Below are positions 52,499-63,321 of a stretch of DNA of 64,000 nt, piece by piece. The translations under genes and the position numbers were made by a program. The DNA comes from Anaeromyxobacter dehalogenans 2CP-C. Its GTDB lineage: Bacteria > Myxococcota > Myxococcia > Myxococcales > Anaeromyxobacteraceae. Each line of letters begins with the position of its first letter. Position 1 is the first letter of the stretch. Where the stretch lies: positions 1,365,001 through 1,429,000 of the forward strand of contig NC_007760.1 of assembly GCF_000013385.1 (NCBI RefSeq). Direction: 5' to 3'. Below the pieces are notes generated by a model that was not told the DNA's origin, made no database searches, and saw nothing but the letters and a program-made list of their open reading frames with translations.

Positions 52499-53467
52499 TC
52501 AGGACTCGGGCGGCCCGAGCAGCTCGAAGTCCGGGATCTCGGCGCGCAGGAACTCGCGCAGCCGGCCGGTCAGCTTGGCCTCGATCTGGCGGGCGCGCTC
52601 GCGGGTGAGCCGGAAGTGGTCGCCCACCTCCTGCAGCGTGAGCGGCGGCGTGCCGTCGGGCGGGAGCAGGCGGTGCTCGAAGATGTACCGCTCCTTCTCG
52701 TCGGTGAGCGTCCCGGAGAACGCGTCCAGCTTCTCGCGGAAGATCCGCCGGAGCTGCTCGTCGCCGAGCGCCGCGTCGGGCGCCTGGCCGCCGTCGTCGG
52801 CGAGGCGGTCGAGGCGGTTCTGGCGCCCGTCGTCGCCCTCGGTGCCGACCGGCGCGTCCAGCGAGAGGTCGTCCGCGGCCATGCGCGCGCTCATCTCCTC
52901 CACGTCCTTCTCCTCGACCTGGAGGTTCTTCGCGAGCAGCCGCGGCGTCGGCTCGATGCCGCGCGCGAGCAGCTTCTCGCGCTCCTTGGAGAGGTTGAAG
53001 AAGAGCTTGCGCTGCGCCTGGGTGGTCCCGAGCTTCACCAGGCGCCAGTTCTCCATGATGAAGCGGATGATGTACGCGCGGATCCACCAGGCCGCGTAGG
53101 ACGAGAGCTTCACGCCCTTCCACGGGTCGTACTTCTTCACCGCCTGCATGAGCCCGAGGTTGCCCTCCTGGACGAGGTCCAGGAGCTGGAACGCGGTGCG
53201 GCGGTACTCGTGCGCGATCTTCACCACCAGGCGAAGGTTCGACGCGACCAGCTTGTAGGCGGCGTCCACGTCCCCGGTCTCGCGGTACTGGACGGCGAGC
53301 GCGTGCTCCTCGTCGCGCGAGAGCACCGGGTGGCGCGCCACCTCGGCCATGTACGCGCGGAGCGGGTCGTAGCGGACCAGCCCGCCCTCGGAGCGGTCGC
53401 GCGCCTCCCCGGCGGCTGGGAGCGCCGGGCGGCCCTGCGTGGAGCGGTGGCGCCTCTCGTCCGACAT
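52499..53467 (-). CDS. rpoH: RpoH-like (sigma-32) RNA polymerase sigma factor
   Basis: This 322-residue sigma-70-family protein has region 1.2 (PLRAYMAEVARHPVLSRDEEHALA) and region 2 (NLRLVVKIAHEYRR, LLDLVQEGNLGLMQAVKKYDPWKGVKLSSYAAWWIRAYI). The RpoH box is QRKLFFNLSK, diagnostic of heat-shock sigma factors. Region 4.2 is LQEVGDHFRLTRERARQIEAKL. It lacks region 1.1. It should direct heat-shock or developmental genes; myxobacteria have several such paralogues. It is divergent from a DEAD-box helicase gene across 208 bases. Confidence 0.9.
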   Translation of the reverse strand: MSDERRHRSTQGRPALPAAGEARDRSEGGLVRYDPLRAYMAEVARHPVLSRDEEHALAVQYRETGDVDAAYKLVASNLRLVVKIAHEYRRTAFQLLDLVQEGNLGLMQAVKKYDPWKGVKLSSYAAWWIRAYIIRFIMENWRLVKLGTTQAQRKLFFNLSKEREKLLARGIEPTPRLLAKNLQVEEKDVEEMSARMAADDLSLDAPVGTEGDDGRQNRLDRLADDGGQAPDAALGDEQLRRIFREKLDAFSGTLTDEKERYIFEHRLLPPDGTPPLTLQEVGDHFRLTRERARQIEAKLTGRLREFLRAEIPDFELLGPPES

Positions 53468-53515
53468 GGGGAGTCCGGGCCTGCCACGGGAACTGGCGGC
53501 CGCGCAAGTGCGTTG

Positions 53516-53551
53516 TGATATAGGTGTCGCGCCTCGCGCGCAAGGCGCGAG
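53516..53551. promoter_or_regulatory. AT-rich box and hairpin between rpoH-like and helicase genes
   Basis: TGATATAGG at 53516-53524 is the only AT-rich patch between the divergent genes and probably holds one or both -10 boxes. It adjoins a 7-bp inverted repeat CTCGCGC-gcaag-GCGCGAG (53533-53551). If the helicase transcript starts here it has a leader of about 120-150 bases beginning with this hairpin. DEAD-box helicase genes often have regulated leaders, but that is inference. Confidence 0.4.
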
Positions 53552-53675
53552 ACGACACGTCGGCGCATGGCGGTTTTCGCGGAGCGGCGCGGGCCCCGAT
53601 CACGCATCGGGGCTGGCGCGGTACCAGGCGAGCCCGCCATGCGTCGCTCCCAACTCCAACGGAGTGAGTGACAGC

Positions 53676-55562
53676 ATGGAAGAAGTCCACGGCGAGGCGC
53701 CCTCGGCGGCGCCCTCTGACTACGTCTCCGAGGCGTCGTTCGACGACATGGGGCTCTCGGAGCCGGTGCGGCGCGCGGTCGCGGAGCACGGGTACACCAA
53801 GCCGACCCCGGTCCAGTCCGCGACGTTCCGGCCCATCCGCGACGGCAAGGACGTCATCGTCCGGTCCAAGACCGGCACCGGCAAGACCGCCGCGTTCACC
53901 ATCCCCATCCTCGAGCGCATCCCCGACGGCCGCCGCAAGCCCTCGGCGCTCGTCATGTGCCCGACCCGCGAGCTCGCCATCCAGGTGGCCGAGGAGGTCA
54001 CCGCGCTGGCGAAGCACCGCGACCTCGGCGTGGTGACGATCTACGGCGGCGCCTCGATGGGCGACCAGCTCGACAAGCTGAAGGCCGGCGCGGAGATCGT
54101 GGTCGGCACCCCCGGCCGCATCTACGACCACATCCGCCGCAAGACCCTCCGGCTCGAGGAGGTGATGGTCTGCTGCCTCGACGAGGCGGACGAGATGCTG
54201 AACATGGGGTTCTTCGAGGAGGTGACGCGCATCCTCGACCACCTCCCCGCGGACGTGCAGCAGCTGCTCTTCTCCGCCACCGTCCCGGCGGACATCGAGC
54301 AGATCATCCACGACTACCTCACCGACCCGGAGACGATCCTGCTCTCCGGCGACGAGTACAAGGTCGAGAACATCAACAACGTGATGTACCCGACCGTGGA
54401 CGCGTACCCGAAGCCGCGCAACCTCCTCTACATGATCGGCATGGAGGAGCCCGAGGCGGCGATCATCTTCTGCAACACGCGCAGCGACACCTCGCTCGTC
54501 ACCGCGGTGCTGAACCGCAACGGCTACGACGCCGAGCTGCTGAACGGCGACCTGCCGCAGAAGGAGCGCGAGCGGGTGATGGCCAAGGTGAAGCGGGGAG
54601 AGGTCCGCTTCATGGTCGCGACCGACATCGCGGCCCGCGGCATCGACATCTCCGACCTCTCGCACGTCATCAACTACTCGCTGCCCGAGGATCCGGCGGT
54701 GTTCCTGCACCGGGTGGGCCGCACGGGCCGCATCGGCAAGAAGGGCACCAGCCTCTCGCTCGTGTCCGGCGGCGACCTGCACACGCTGACCGCGCTGCAG
54801 AAGAAGTACGAGATCGTCTTCGAGAAGAAGGCGCTCCCCACGCCGGAGGAGGCGCGGAAGATCTGGACCGACCGCCACGTCGCCGTCCTGAAGGACGCGA
54901 TGAGCTCGTCGATCTTCGAGGCCTACATCCCGCTCGCCCAGGAGCTGCGCAACCGGCCCGACGGCGAGTACCTGATCTCCTTCGCGCTCAAGTACTTCTT
55001 CACGCACCAGCGCATGGAGAAGGCGCAGGACCGCGAGAAGGCCGAGCACAAGCGCACCGAGCACGAGCGCCGCGTGCAGCCCGAGGTCCGCGAGGCGGCC
55101 GAGGGCCGGCGCGAGGGGGGCGAGGGCCGGCACGACGTCGGCCGGGAGCGCTCGCGCGACCGCGACCGCGGCCGGGATCGGGAGCGCGGTGAGCGCGGCC
55201 GCCGCGGCGGGCGCGATCGCGAGGCGAAGGCCGGCGTCCGGGGCGAGTCCCTGCCGGCAGCCAACGGCGAGGTCACCCCCGCCGTCGAGGTGGCCGCCGA
55301 GGCCGGATCGTCCTCGGCGCCGCCGCGGGCCCGCGTGTTCGTGACGCTCGGCGAGCAGGACGGCGCGGACGAGGCCAGGGTGCGCGAGGCGCTCCGGGCG
55401 CTCGCGCCGGAGCTCGAGCCGGTCGCCGTGGAGGTGCGCCGCTCGCACAGCTACGTAGACGTCCCGCCCGCCGCGCTGGAGGCCGCCGTGGCCGCCCTGG
55501 ACGGCAAGGAGTGGAACGGCAAGAAGCTCGCCGCCGAGAAGGCCCGCCGCCGGCGGCGCTGA
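53676..55562 (+). CDS. deaD: DEAD-box ATP-dependent RNA helicase (DeaD/CsdA-like)
   Basis: The 628-residue protein has all helicase motifs: Q motif (KPTPVQ), I SKTGTGKT, Ia PTRELAIQ, Ib VGTPGR, II DEAD, III SAT, IV IIFCNTR, V ATDIAARGID and VI HRVGRTGRIG. An Arg/Asp/Glu/Gly-rich low-complexity stretch (about 465-520, RDRDRGRDRERGERGRRGG) leads to a DbpA-type RNA-binding domain (about 550-620; RVFVTLGEQDG, VRRSHSYVDVPPAAL). The low-complexity tail may drive RNA binding or condensation. It remodels RNA or ribosome precursors. It is divergent from the rpoH-like gene. Confidence 0.95.
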   Translation: MEEVHGEAPSAAPSDYVSEASFDDMGLSEPVRRAVAEHGYTKPTPVQSATFRPIRDGKDVIVRSKTGTGKTAAFTIPILERIPDGRRKPSALVMCPTRELAIQVAEEVTALAKHRDLGVVTIYGGASMGDQLDKLKAGAEIVVGTPGRIYDHIRRKTLRLEEVMVCCLDEADEMLNMGFFEEVTRILDHLPADVQQLLFSATVPADIEQIIHDYLTDPETILLSGDEYKVENINNVMYPTVDAYPKPRNLLYMIGMEEPEAAIIFCNTRSDTSLVTAVLNRNGYDAELLNGDLPQKERERVMAKVKRGEVRFMVATDIAARGIDISDLSHVINYSLPEDPAVFLHRVGRTGRIGKKGTSLSLVSGGDLHTLTALQKKYEIVFEKKALPTPEEARKIWTDRHVAVLKDAMSSSIFEAYIPLAQELRNRPDGEYLISFALKYFFTHQRMEKAQDREKAEHKRTEHERRVQPEVREAAEGRREGGEGRHDVGRERSRDRDRGRDRERGERGRRGGRDREAKAGVRGESLPAANGEVTPAVEVAAEAGSSSAPPRARVFVTLGEQDGADEARVREALRALAPELEPVAVEVRRSHSYVDVPPAALEAAVAALDGKEWNGKKLAAEKARRRRR

Positions 55563-55598
55563 CCCGGAGGCGGCAGGGACGCCACGCGTCCGTGGGGC

Positions 55599-55626
55599 TT
55601 GGGGGAACACCCCGGATCGGTATGAT
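55599..55626 (+). promoter_or_regulatory. Promoter of the PAS-GAF-PAS gene
   Basis: TTGGGG (55599-55604) and TATGAT (55621-55626) are spaced 16 bases apart. The ATG at 55639 is 12 bases past the -10 box, giving a leader of about 5 bases. Confidence 0.5.
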
Positions 55627-55638
55627 CCGGAGACCCCC

Positions 55639-56958
55639 ATGCCCTTCGCCACCACCCCCGAGCTGCTGCGCGAGCTCGCCACGCTGTACCGCCGCATCGC
55701 GGAGCTCGAGGCCGGCGCCGGCATGCGCGCAGGCTCCGGCGCGCCGGCGGACGCCGCCCGCGACGTCGATCACCTCGGCGACGGCCTGCACGCCGCGGTG
55801 GCCGAGTTCTCCGACGACGTCATCGGCGTCCTCACCCCCGCCGCCGACATCCTCTACGTGAGCGACGGGATCGAGCGGCTCCTCGGCTACCGCGCCGGCG
55901 AGCTCGTCGGCCGCAACGCCTGGGCGTTCGTCGAGCCGGAGGACGTCGCCAGCATGGCGAGCGCGCGGTCCACGCCGCTCGACGACGGCGTGCCCATCGA
56001 GGTCCGCGCGCGCCACGCCGACGGCTCGGTCCGGTGGCTCGAGTTCGCGGCGCGGGCCTGGCCGCGGGGCGCGCCCCGCCTCATCGTGGCGCGCTGGCGC
56101 GACGCCCAGCGCCACCGCGAGCCCGCAGCGGCCGGCTCGGACGAGGCGAGGCGCGCGGCCGAGCTGCGCCGCAGCGCCGCGGTGTCGCGCATCTCCCAGC
56201 TCGCGCTCGGGCTCCCCGAGGTGCAGGACGTGCTCGACGCGGCCGCCGCGCTGGCGGCCTCGGCGCTGGGGCTGCCGGCGGGCGCGTTCCTGGAGGTGGC
56301 CGACGGCGGGCTGCGCGTGCGCGCGGCCTCGGGCTTCCCCGACGGCGCGCGCGGGCGTGGCGTGCCGAGCGTGATGACGCTGGCGGGGCTGGCGCACGCG
56401 AGCGGCGCGCCGGCGCGGGCGCCGGACCTGGCCCGGGACGGGCGGCTGGCGGACGCGCTCCTCGCCTCGGCGGGCGCGGGCTGCGCCCTGGCGGTGCCGG
56501 TGCGCGGGAGCGGGCGCGCCCACGGGGTCCTGCTGGTGGCCGGCCCGGCGCCCCGGGCGTTCGAGCGCGAGGAGCTGAGCTTCCTCGAGACGGTCGCGAA
56601 CGTGGTGGCCACCGCGGTGGACGCCCGGGCCGCGGCCGAGGCGCTGCGCGGGCGCGAGCGGCTGGCGCGCGCGGTGTTCGCGAGCGCGCGGGACGGGATG
56701 ATCATCGTGGACGGCGAGGGGCGCTGCGTGGACGCGAACCCGGCCGCGGAGCGGCTGCTGGGGGCGTCGCTCGAGGCGCTGCGCGGGCGCCGTCCGGCGG
56801 AGGTGCTCCAGAGCGCGCTCGACCTGTCCGGCGCGGCGGCGGACCACGGCGTCGCGACCGTGGCGACGCCGAGCGGCGCGCGCGCGCTGGAGTGGACGCT
56901 GGTGCCCGGGATGCTCCCCGGGCTCTCGCTGGCGGTGCTGCGCGGCCGGAGCGGCTAG
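55639..56958 (+). CDS. PAS-GAF-PAS sensory protein without output domain
   Basis: This 439-residue cytoplasmic protein has a short N-terminal helix, a PAS domain (about 50-160; [32 protein letters not shown]), a GAF domain (about 180-330; [21 protein letters not shown]) and a second PAS domain (about 345-435; [24 protein letters not shown]). No kinase, GGDEF, EAL or DNA-binding part follows. It may act by protein contact with a separate kinase. The stop overlaps the stop of the convergent M23 gene. Confidence 0.87.
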   Translation: MPFATTPELLRELATLYRRIAELEAGAGMRAGSGAPADAARDVDHLGDGLHAAVAEFSDDVIGVLTPAADILYVSDGIERLLGYRAGELVGRNAWAFVEPEDVASMASARSTPLDDGVPIEVRARHADGSVRWLEFAARAWPRGAPRLIVARWRDAQRHREPAAAGSDEARRAAELRRSAAVSRISQLALGLPEVQDVLDAAAALAASALGLPAGAFLEVADGGLRVRAASGFPDGARGRGVPSVMTLAGLAHASGAPARAPDLARDGRLADALLASAGAGCALAVPVRGSGRAHGVLLVAGPAPRAFEREELSFLETVANVVATAVDARAAAEALRGRERLARAVFASARDGMIIVDGEGRCVDANPAAERLLGASLEALRGRRPAEVLQSALDLSGAAADHGVATVATPSGARALEWTLVPGMLPGLSLAVLRGRSG

Positions 56959-58268
56959 TTGAGCGCCACCGGCTCGCCGGCGAGGCGGGCCCGGGTGGGC
57001 GCGATCTTCTCGGCGAAGTCGGCGGCCCACTTCGCCGGGATGGGCGCGTCGCGCGGGATCTGCAGCCGGAGCGGGTTCACGAAGGACCCGCCGCGCTTCA
57101 CCGCGAAGTGCAGGTGCGGGCCGGTCGAGAGGCCGGTGGAGCCGACGTACCCGATCACCTGCTTCTGCGAGACCGCCTTGCCGGCCGAGACCGCGACGGC
57201 GGAGAGGTGGCAGTAGACCGACTCCAGGCCGTTGCGGTGCTTCAGCACCACCGCCTTGCCGCAGCCGCCCTTCCAGCCCGCCTCGCGGACCTGGCCGTCC
57301 CCGACCGCCCAGACCGGCGTGCCGGTGGGCGCGCCGTAGTCCACGCCCTGGTGGGCGCGGACGTACCCGAGCAGCGGGTGGTTGCGCATCCCGAAGCCGG
57401 AGGTGACGCGCGCGAGCTTGAGCGGAGACTTCAGGAAGCCGCGCCGCGCGCTGTTGCCGTTGTCGTCGTAGTAGCTGGTGTGGCCGTCCGGATCGGTGTA
57501 GCGGAACAGGCGCTTGCGCCCGGCCGCCTCGCCCTTGTACTCGGCCGCCAGCACCTCGCCGTAGCGGAGCAGCTTGCCGTCGGCGAGCACCTTCTCGACC
57601 ACCATGGTCATCGCGTCGCCGGCGCGGACGTCCTGGTAGAAGTCCACGTCCCATGCCAGCACGTCCGAGGCGAGCACCGCCAGCTCCGGATCCTCGCCGG
57701 CGCGCTCCAGCGACGCCCACAGCGAGCCCTCCACCTTCACCGCCACGCGGGCCACCTCGGTGGTCAGCTCGACCGGGCGCTTGCGGGCCTCGAAGGAGCC
57801 GTCCTCCTTGCGCTCCACCGTCCACTCGTCCGCCGGGCCCTGCCGGTAGCTGAACCGGTGCAGCTCGCCGTCGTCGTCGCGGCGCTCCACCCGGAGCTGG
57901 TCGCCGGGGCGGGCGCGGTGGAACGGGAACAGGCCCTTCAGCGAGGCCACCACCGCGTTCACCTGCGCCATCGGGACGTCGAGCTTCACGAGCGCCTGCG
58001 CCAGCGTCTGGTTGCGCGCGAGCCGGACCGTCACCGCCCGGAACCGCTCCGCCGGCGTCGGCTTGTGCGGCGCGAGCGTGGCGGTGGTGGGCGCGGGCAC
58101 CATGGCCGCGGCCTCGGGCGCCGCGGCGGCGGGCGTGCCGGGAACGGTGCGGAGGCCGCCGGTGGCGCCGGCGAGCGCGACGATCAGGAGGGCGAGGAAG
58201 CCGGCGCCGGCGAGGAACACGGGGAGCCGCCGGCGGCCGGGGGCGTCGTCGAAGCGAGGTACTTGCAT
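56955..58268 (-). CDS. M23 family metallopeptidase (murein endopeptidase)
   Basis: The 437-residue protein has one N-terminal membrane helix (about 16-36), then OapA/LysM-like and MepM-type N-terminal domains (about 75-275). A C-terminal M23 domain carries zinc-binding His306 and Asp310 (HQGVDYG) and His385/His387 (PHLHF), with a further His354 (YCHL). It should cut peptidoglycan cross-links in the periplasm. All catalytic residues are present. A TAGATT box (58283-58278) ends 9 bases before the ATG. Confidence 0.94.
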   Translation of the reverse strand: MQVPRFDDAPGRRRLPVFLAGAGFLALLIVALAGATGGLRTVPGTPAAAAPEAAAMVPAPTTATLAPHKPTPAERFRAVTVRLARNQTLAQALVKLDVPMAQVNAVVASLKGLFPFHRARPGDQLRVERRDDDGELHRFSYRQGPADEWTVERKEDGSFEARKRPVELTTEVARVAVKVEGSLWASLERAGEDPELAVLASDVLAWDVDFYQDVRAGDAMTMVVEKVLADGKLLRYGEVLAAEYKGEAAGRKRLFRYTDPDGHTSYYDDNGNSARRGFLKSPLKLARVTSGFGMRNHPLLGYVRAHQGVDYGAPTGTPVWAVGDGQVREAGWKGGCGKAVVLKHRNGLESVYCHLSAVAVSAGKAVSQKQVIGYVGSTGLSTGPHLHFAVKRGGSFVNPLRLQIPRDAPIPAKWAADFAEKIAPTRARLAGEPVALN

Positions 58269-58328
58269 CGGCGCGGGAATCTAGCAGGCGAGGAAGGGAA
58301 CCGGAAGCTCCGAGTCGACCACCTCGGC

Positions 58329-59828
58329 CTACAGGTCGGCCCGCCGGTCCGAGTGCTCCTTGCCGTCGAACCGGAAGATGGTGCCCCGGCCCTCCACCTT
58401 CGTGTGGAGGTTGACCGGCCTGCGCCACAGGGACTGCACGTGGCGGAGGGTGTCGCGGGCGTAGTCGAGCTTCAGGTCCACCCCGTCGTGCTTGTGGACC
58501 AGGTAGAGCTCGCCCCGGTTCTCCCAGTTGCCGTCCTCGACCGCGATGAGCGGCTGCCCGAAGTTGGTGAGCATGTGGAGGAGCTTCTCCTTCACCTTGC
58601 GGAACTCGCGCTCCATGATCTCCCACCGCTGGTGCTTCTCGTTGTAGCCGAAGGTGAAGAGCCGCTGCTGGATGCAGAACTCCAGGCTCAGGAACTCGTC
58701 GATGAAGGTGACGTCGTTGTAGTGCTTGCGCACCTCGAAGATCTTCTCGCGCCCCACCCCGAGCTGCTTGTCCCAGTGCTTGCGCGCCACGAAGGAGTCG
58801 CACTCGTCGTACTCCTTCCCGAAGCGCCCCTTGTTCCAGCGGTCCTCGATGTCGCGCCACAGCTCCACCCCCAGCTTGTACGGGTTGAGCTGGCCGGGGT
58901 GGGTGGCGAGCGTGCCGGAGTGGTGGTCGGCGTAGTCGATGACCTCGGAGGCGTCGAGCGCCTTCTCGGTCATGATCTTGGAGTGCCAGTAGGTGGCCCA
59001 CCCCTCGTTCATGATCTTGGTCTGGCCCTGCGGCGCGAAGTAGTAGGCCTCCTCGCGGATGATCGAGAGCACGTCGTGCTCCCAGCGCTCGAGCGGCGCG
59101 TGCTCGAGCAGGAACAGCAGCACGTCGCGCTCGGCCCGCTCCGGGAACTTCTTCTTGCGCGCGGCCTCCTCGTCCAGCTTCCGCTGCTGCTCCTGCATGA
59201 ACTCGCGCGGGTTGATGTACTCGCGCATGTACTCGCGCTCGTTCTTGAACCCCTGGGCCACCTGCCGCTCCGCGCCCTCGCCCTCGACGTCGGGCCGGTC
59301 CGGCCGCCGCTTCACGTACGGTGACTGGTAGTCGATCAGGTTCTCGATGGAGAGGCAGCGGTCGATGAAGTCCTCGACCAGCTCGACGCCGAGCTTGTCC
59401 TGGTAGCGGCGCACGCGGGTGGCGTGGTTCGCCATCTGGTCCATCATCTTCCGGTTGGTGTGTCGGAACATGAAGTTGTTCTTGAAGAAGTCCACGTGCC
59501 CGAAGACGTGGGCCATCACCAGCTTCTGGTCCACGTCCATGTTGGACTCGAGCAGGTACGCGTACGAGGGGTCGTTGTTGATGACCATCTCGTAGATCTT
59601 CGACAGCCCGTACTCGTACCCCTTCGACAGCCGCTCGTAGTCCATCCCGAAGCGCCAGTGCGGGTAGCGGTTCGGGAAGCCGCCGTACGCGGCCACCATG
59701 TTGATCTCGTCGAACCCGAGCACCTCGAAGACGGTGTCGAAGAAGTCGAGCCCGTAGGCGCGCGCGTAGCCCTCCACGCGGTTGCGGATGTCGTGCAGGT
59801 GCGACGGGAGCTGGGTGTGCTTGTCCAT
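58329..59828 (-). CDS. spoVR: SpoVR-family protein
   Basis: This 499-residue protein has the strongly conserved SpoVR/YcgB features: the N-terminal [19 protein letters not shown] and [26 protein letters not shown], then [14 protein letters not shown] with conserved His, the central [14 protein letters not shown]-like segment (here [12 protein letters not shown]), and [21 protein letters not shown]. It is the third gene of the prkA-DUF444-spoVR operon, 6 bases after DUF444. This module is tied to nitrogen stress, stationary phase and sporulation in other bacteria. The biochemical role is not established. It uses fewer Ala/Arg residues than its neighbours, in keeping with strong conservation. 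Confidence 0.96.
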   Translation of the reverse strand: MDKHTQLPSHLHDIRNRVEGYARAYGLDFFDTVFEVLGFDEINMVAAYGGFPNRYPHWRFGMDYERLSKGYEYGLSKIYEMVINNDPSYAYLLESNMDVDQKLVMAHVFGHVDFFKNNFMFRHTNRKMMDQMANHATRVRRYQDKLGVELVEDFIDRCLSIENLIDYQSPYVKRRPDRPDVEGEGAERQVAQGFKNEREYMREYINPREFMQEQQRKLDEEAARKKKFPERAERDVLLFLLEHAPLERWEHDVLSIIREEAYYFAPQGQTKIMNEGWATYWHSKIMTEKALDASEVIDYADHHSGTLATHPGQLNPYKLGVELWRDIEDRWNKGRFGKEYDECDSFVARKHWDKQLGVGREKIFEVRKHYNDVTFIDEFLSLEFCIQQRLFTFGYNEKHQRWEIMEREFRKVKEKLLHMLTNFGQPLIAVEDGNWENRGELYLVHKHDGVDLKLDYARDTLRHVQSLWRRPVNLHTKVEGRGTIFRFDGKEHSDRRADL

Positions 59829-59834
59829 GCGCGC

Positions 59835-60941
59835 CTACTTCCCGGTGCCGAGGAACGTCTTGATGGAGGCGTAGATCGCGTCCTTGTCGGCGATCTCGGA
59901 GAGCGCCACGTTCTCGCGCGGCCCGACGGTCTCCTTCAGGTCCTTGATGAACTGGCCGGAGCCGTACGGGCTCTCCACCTGCCCGTAGCAGAACAGGTTC
60001 ACCGCCGGGAGGATCCGCTTCTGCAGCAGCTCCACGCACAGGCGGGTGTCGTCGGCGCTCCAGTTGTCGCCGTCGGAGAAGTGGAACGGGTAGACGTTCC
60101 AGGAGGTGGGCGCGTACTCGGTCTCGATCATCTCGAGCGCGAGCTTGTAGGCGGACGAGATCATGGTCCCGCCCGACTCGCGCGTGTGGAAGAACGTGTC
60201 GCGGTCCACCTCGCGCGCCACCGCGTCGTGGATGATGTAGCGGCTCTCCAGGCCCTTGTAGTGCTTCCGCAGCCAGGTATCGATCCAGAAGGACTCGATG
60301 CGGACGATCTCCTTCTGCTCGTCGCCCATCGAGCCGGAGACGTCCATCATGTAGATGACGACCGCGTTGGTCTCCGGGAGCGGGACCTGCTTCCAGGTGC
60401 GGTAGCGGCGGTCCTCGCGCACCGGGACGATCACCGGGCGGCGCCAGTTGTACGAGCCGCTCGCGATCTGGCGCCGCAGCGCCTGCTTGTAGGTGCGCTT
60501 GAAGTGGCGCAGCGACTCCGGGCCGCTGGGCGCGACGCCGGTGTACTTGAGGCGGGTCGCGATGATGCGGTCCTTGCCGCGCGGCTCGATGCGGGGGAGG
60601 GCGAGCTCCTCGCCGAGGATGTCGGCCAGCTCGTCGAGCGGGACGTCCACCTCGAGGATGTGCTGCCCCTCGCCCTGGCCGGCCTGGCCGCTGCCGGCCT
60701 GCCCGTCGCCGGGCGAGAGCGGGTCGCCGGGCTCGCCGTCGCCCTGGCCGACGCCGCCCTGCGAGCGCTCGCCGAAGCGGAAGTGCGGGATGTCGATGGT
60801 CGGGATCGGGATGGTGATGAAGTCCTTCCCCTTCTTCCCGACCATCTCTCCCTTCTGGACGTACTTCTTGAGGTTGCTCTTGATCCGGCCGCGCACGATG
60901 TCGCGGAAGCGGGCGTGGTCCTGCTTGATCTTCAGGGACAT
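59835..60941 (-). CDS. yeaH: DUF444 / YeaH-family protein with VWA domain
   Basis: The 368-residue protein has a basic N-terminal helical domain ([21 protein letters not shown]). A Gly/Gln/Pro-rich linker lies at about 60-95. The DUF444 body carries a VWA metal site D200-x-S-x-S204 ([10 protein letters not shown]), followed by [18 protein letters not shown]-like and [17 protein letters not shown] segments. It is the partner of the PrkA kinase in the YeaG-YeaH pair. It is separated from prkA by 127 bases that hold three tandem 25-base repeats. Confidence 0.95.
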   Translation of the reverse strand: MSLKIKQDHARFRDIVRGRIKSNLKKYVQKGEMVGKKGKDFITIPIPTIDIPHFRFGERSQGGVGQGDGEPGDPLSPGDGQAGSGQAGQGEGQHILEVDVPLDELADILGEELALPRIEPRGKDRIIATRLKYTGVAPSGPESLRHFKRTYKQALRRQIASGSYNWRRPVIVPVREDRRYRTWKQVPLPETNAVVIYMMDVSGSMGDEQKEIVRIESFWIDTWLRKHYKGLESRYIIHDAVAREVDRDTFFHTRESGGTMISSAYKLALEMIETEYAPTSWNVYPFHFSDGDNWSADDTRLCVELLQKRILPAVNLFCYGQVESPYGSGQFIKDLKETVGPRENVALSEIADKDAIYASIKTFLGTGK

Positions 60942-60983
60942 GGTCGGCCCGTCCTCGCTGTCGTTCCTCGCCCGGTCCTATCC

Positions 60984-61058
60984 CCGCTCAGCCTGAGCTC
61001 GTCGAAGGCCGCTCAGCCTGAGCCTGTCGAAGGCCGCTCAGCCTGAGCCTGTCGAAGG
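60984..61058. repeat. Three tandem copies of a 25-base dispersed repeat
   Basis: CCGCTCAGCCTGAGC(CT/TC)GTCGAAGG occurs three times head to tail with exact 25-base period (60984-61008, 61009-61033, 61034-61058). Copies two and three are identical; copy one has two swapped bases. Each unit contains GCTCAG-C-CTGAGC, a near-perfect palindrome. The array begins 10 bases after the prkA stop, inside the prkA-DUF444-spoVR unit. Confidence 0.9.
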
Positions 61059-61068
61059 CCGAGGGCCG

Positions 61069-63141
<2,073 letters not shown>

Positions 63142-63321
63142 CTCGCTCCCTCTGTGTCTGGGCTCGGCGCACGCGCGCCGACCCAAGGAGCATAAGGAGC
63201 GGAGGAGCGGGCTGCAGACCGCGGGGCCGGCGGGAGACGCACGCCCAATGGGGCCTGCAGGCAGGCGGCGAGGCGGGTCCCCCCGTGCGCGGCACCGCGC
63301 CGGCGAGGCGGCCGGCGGGGG
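63142..63321. other. Intergenic region upstream of prkA; nothing further recognised
   Basis: This 180-base gap lies between the prkA start and the mltG stop and holds the prkA leader. No clear promoter hexamers, hairpin with T run, or small frame with a good start was seen. Confidence 0.5.

Noticed and set aside
55273-60039. 1588-codon frame on the minus strand
   Set aside because: It overlaps helicase, PAS-GAF-PAS, M23 and spoVR genes in the wrong frame; no motifs.
60984-61058. CRISPR-like array
   Set aside because: Units are directly adjacent with no spacers, there are only three, and no cas genes are near.
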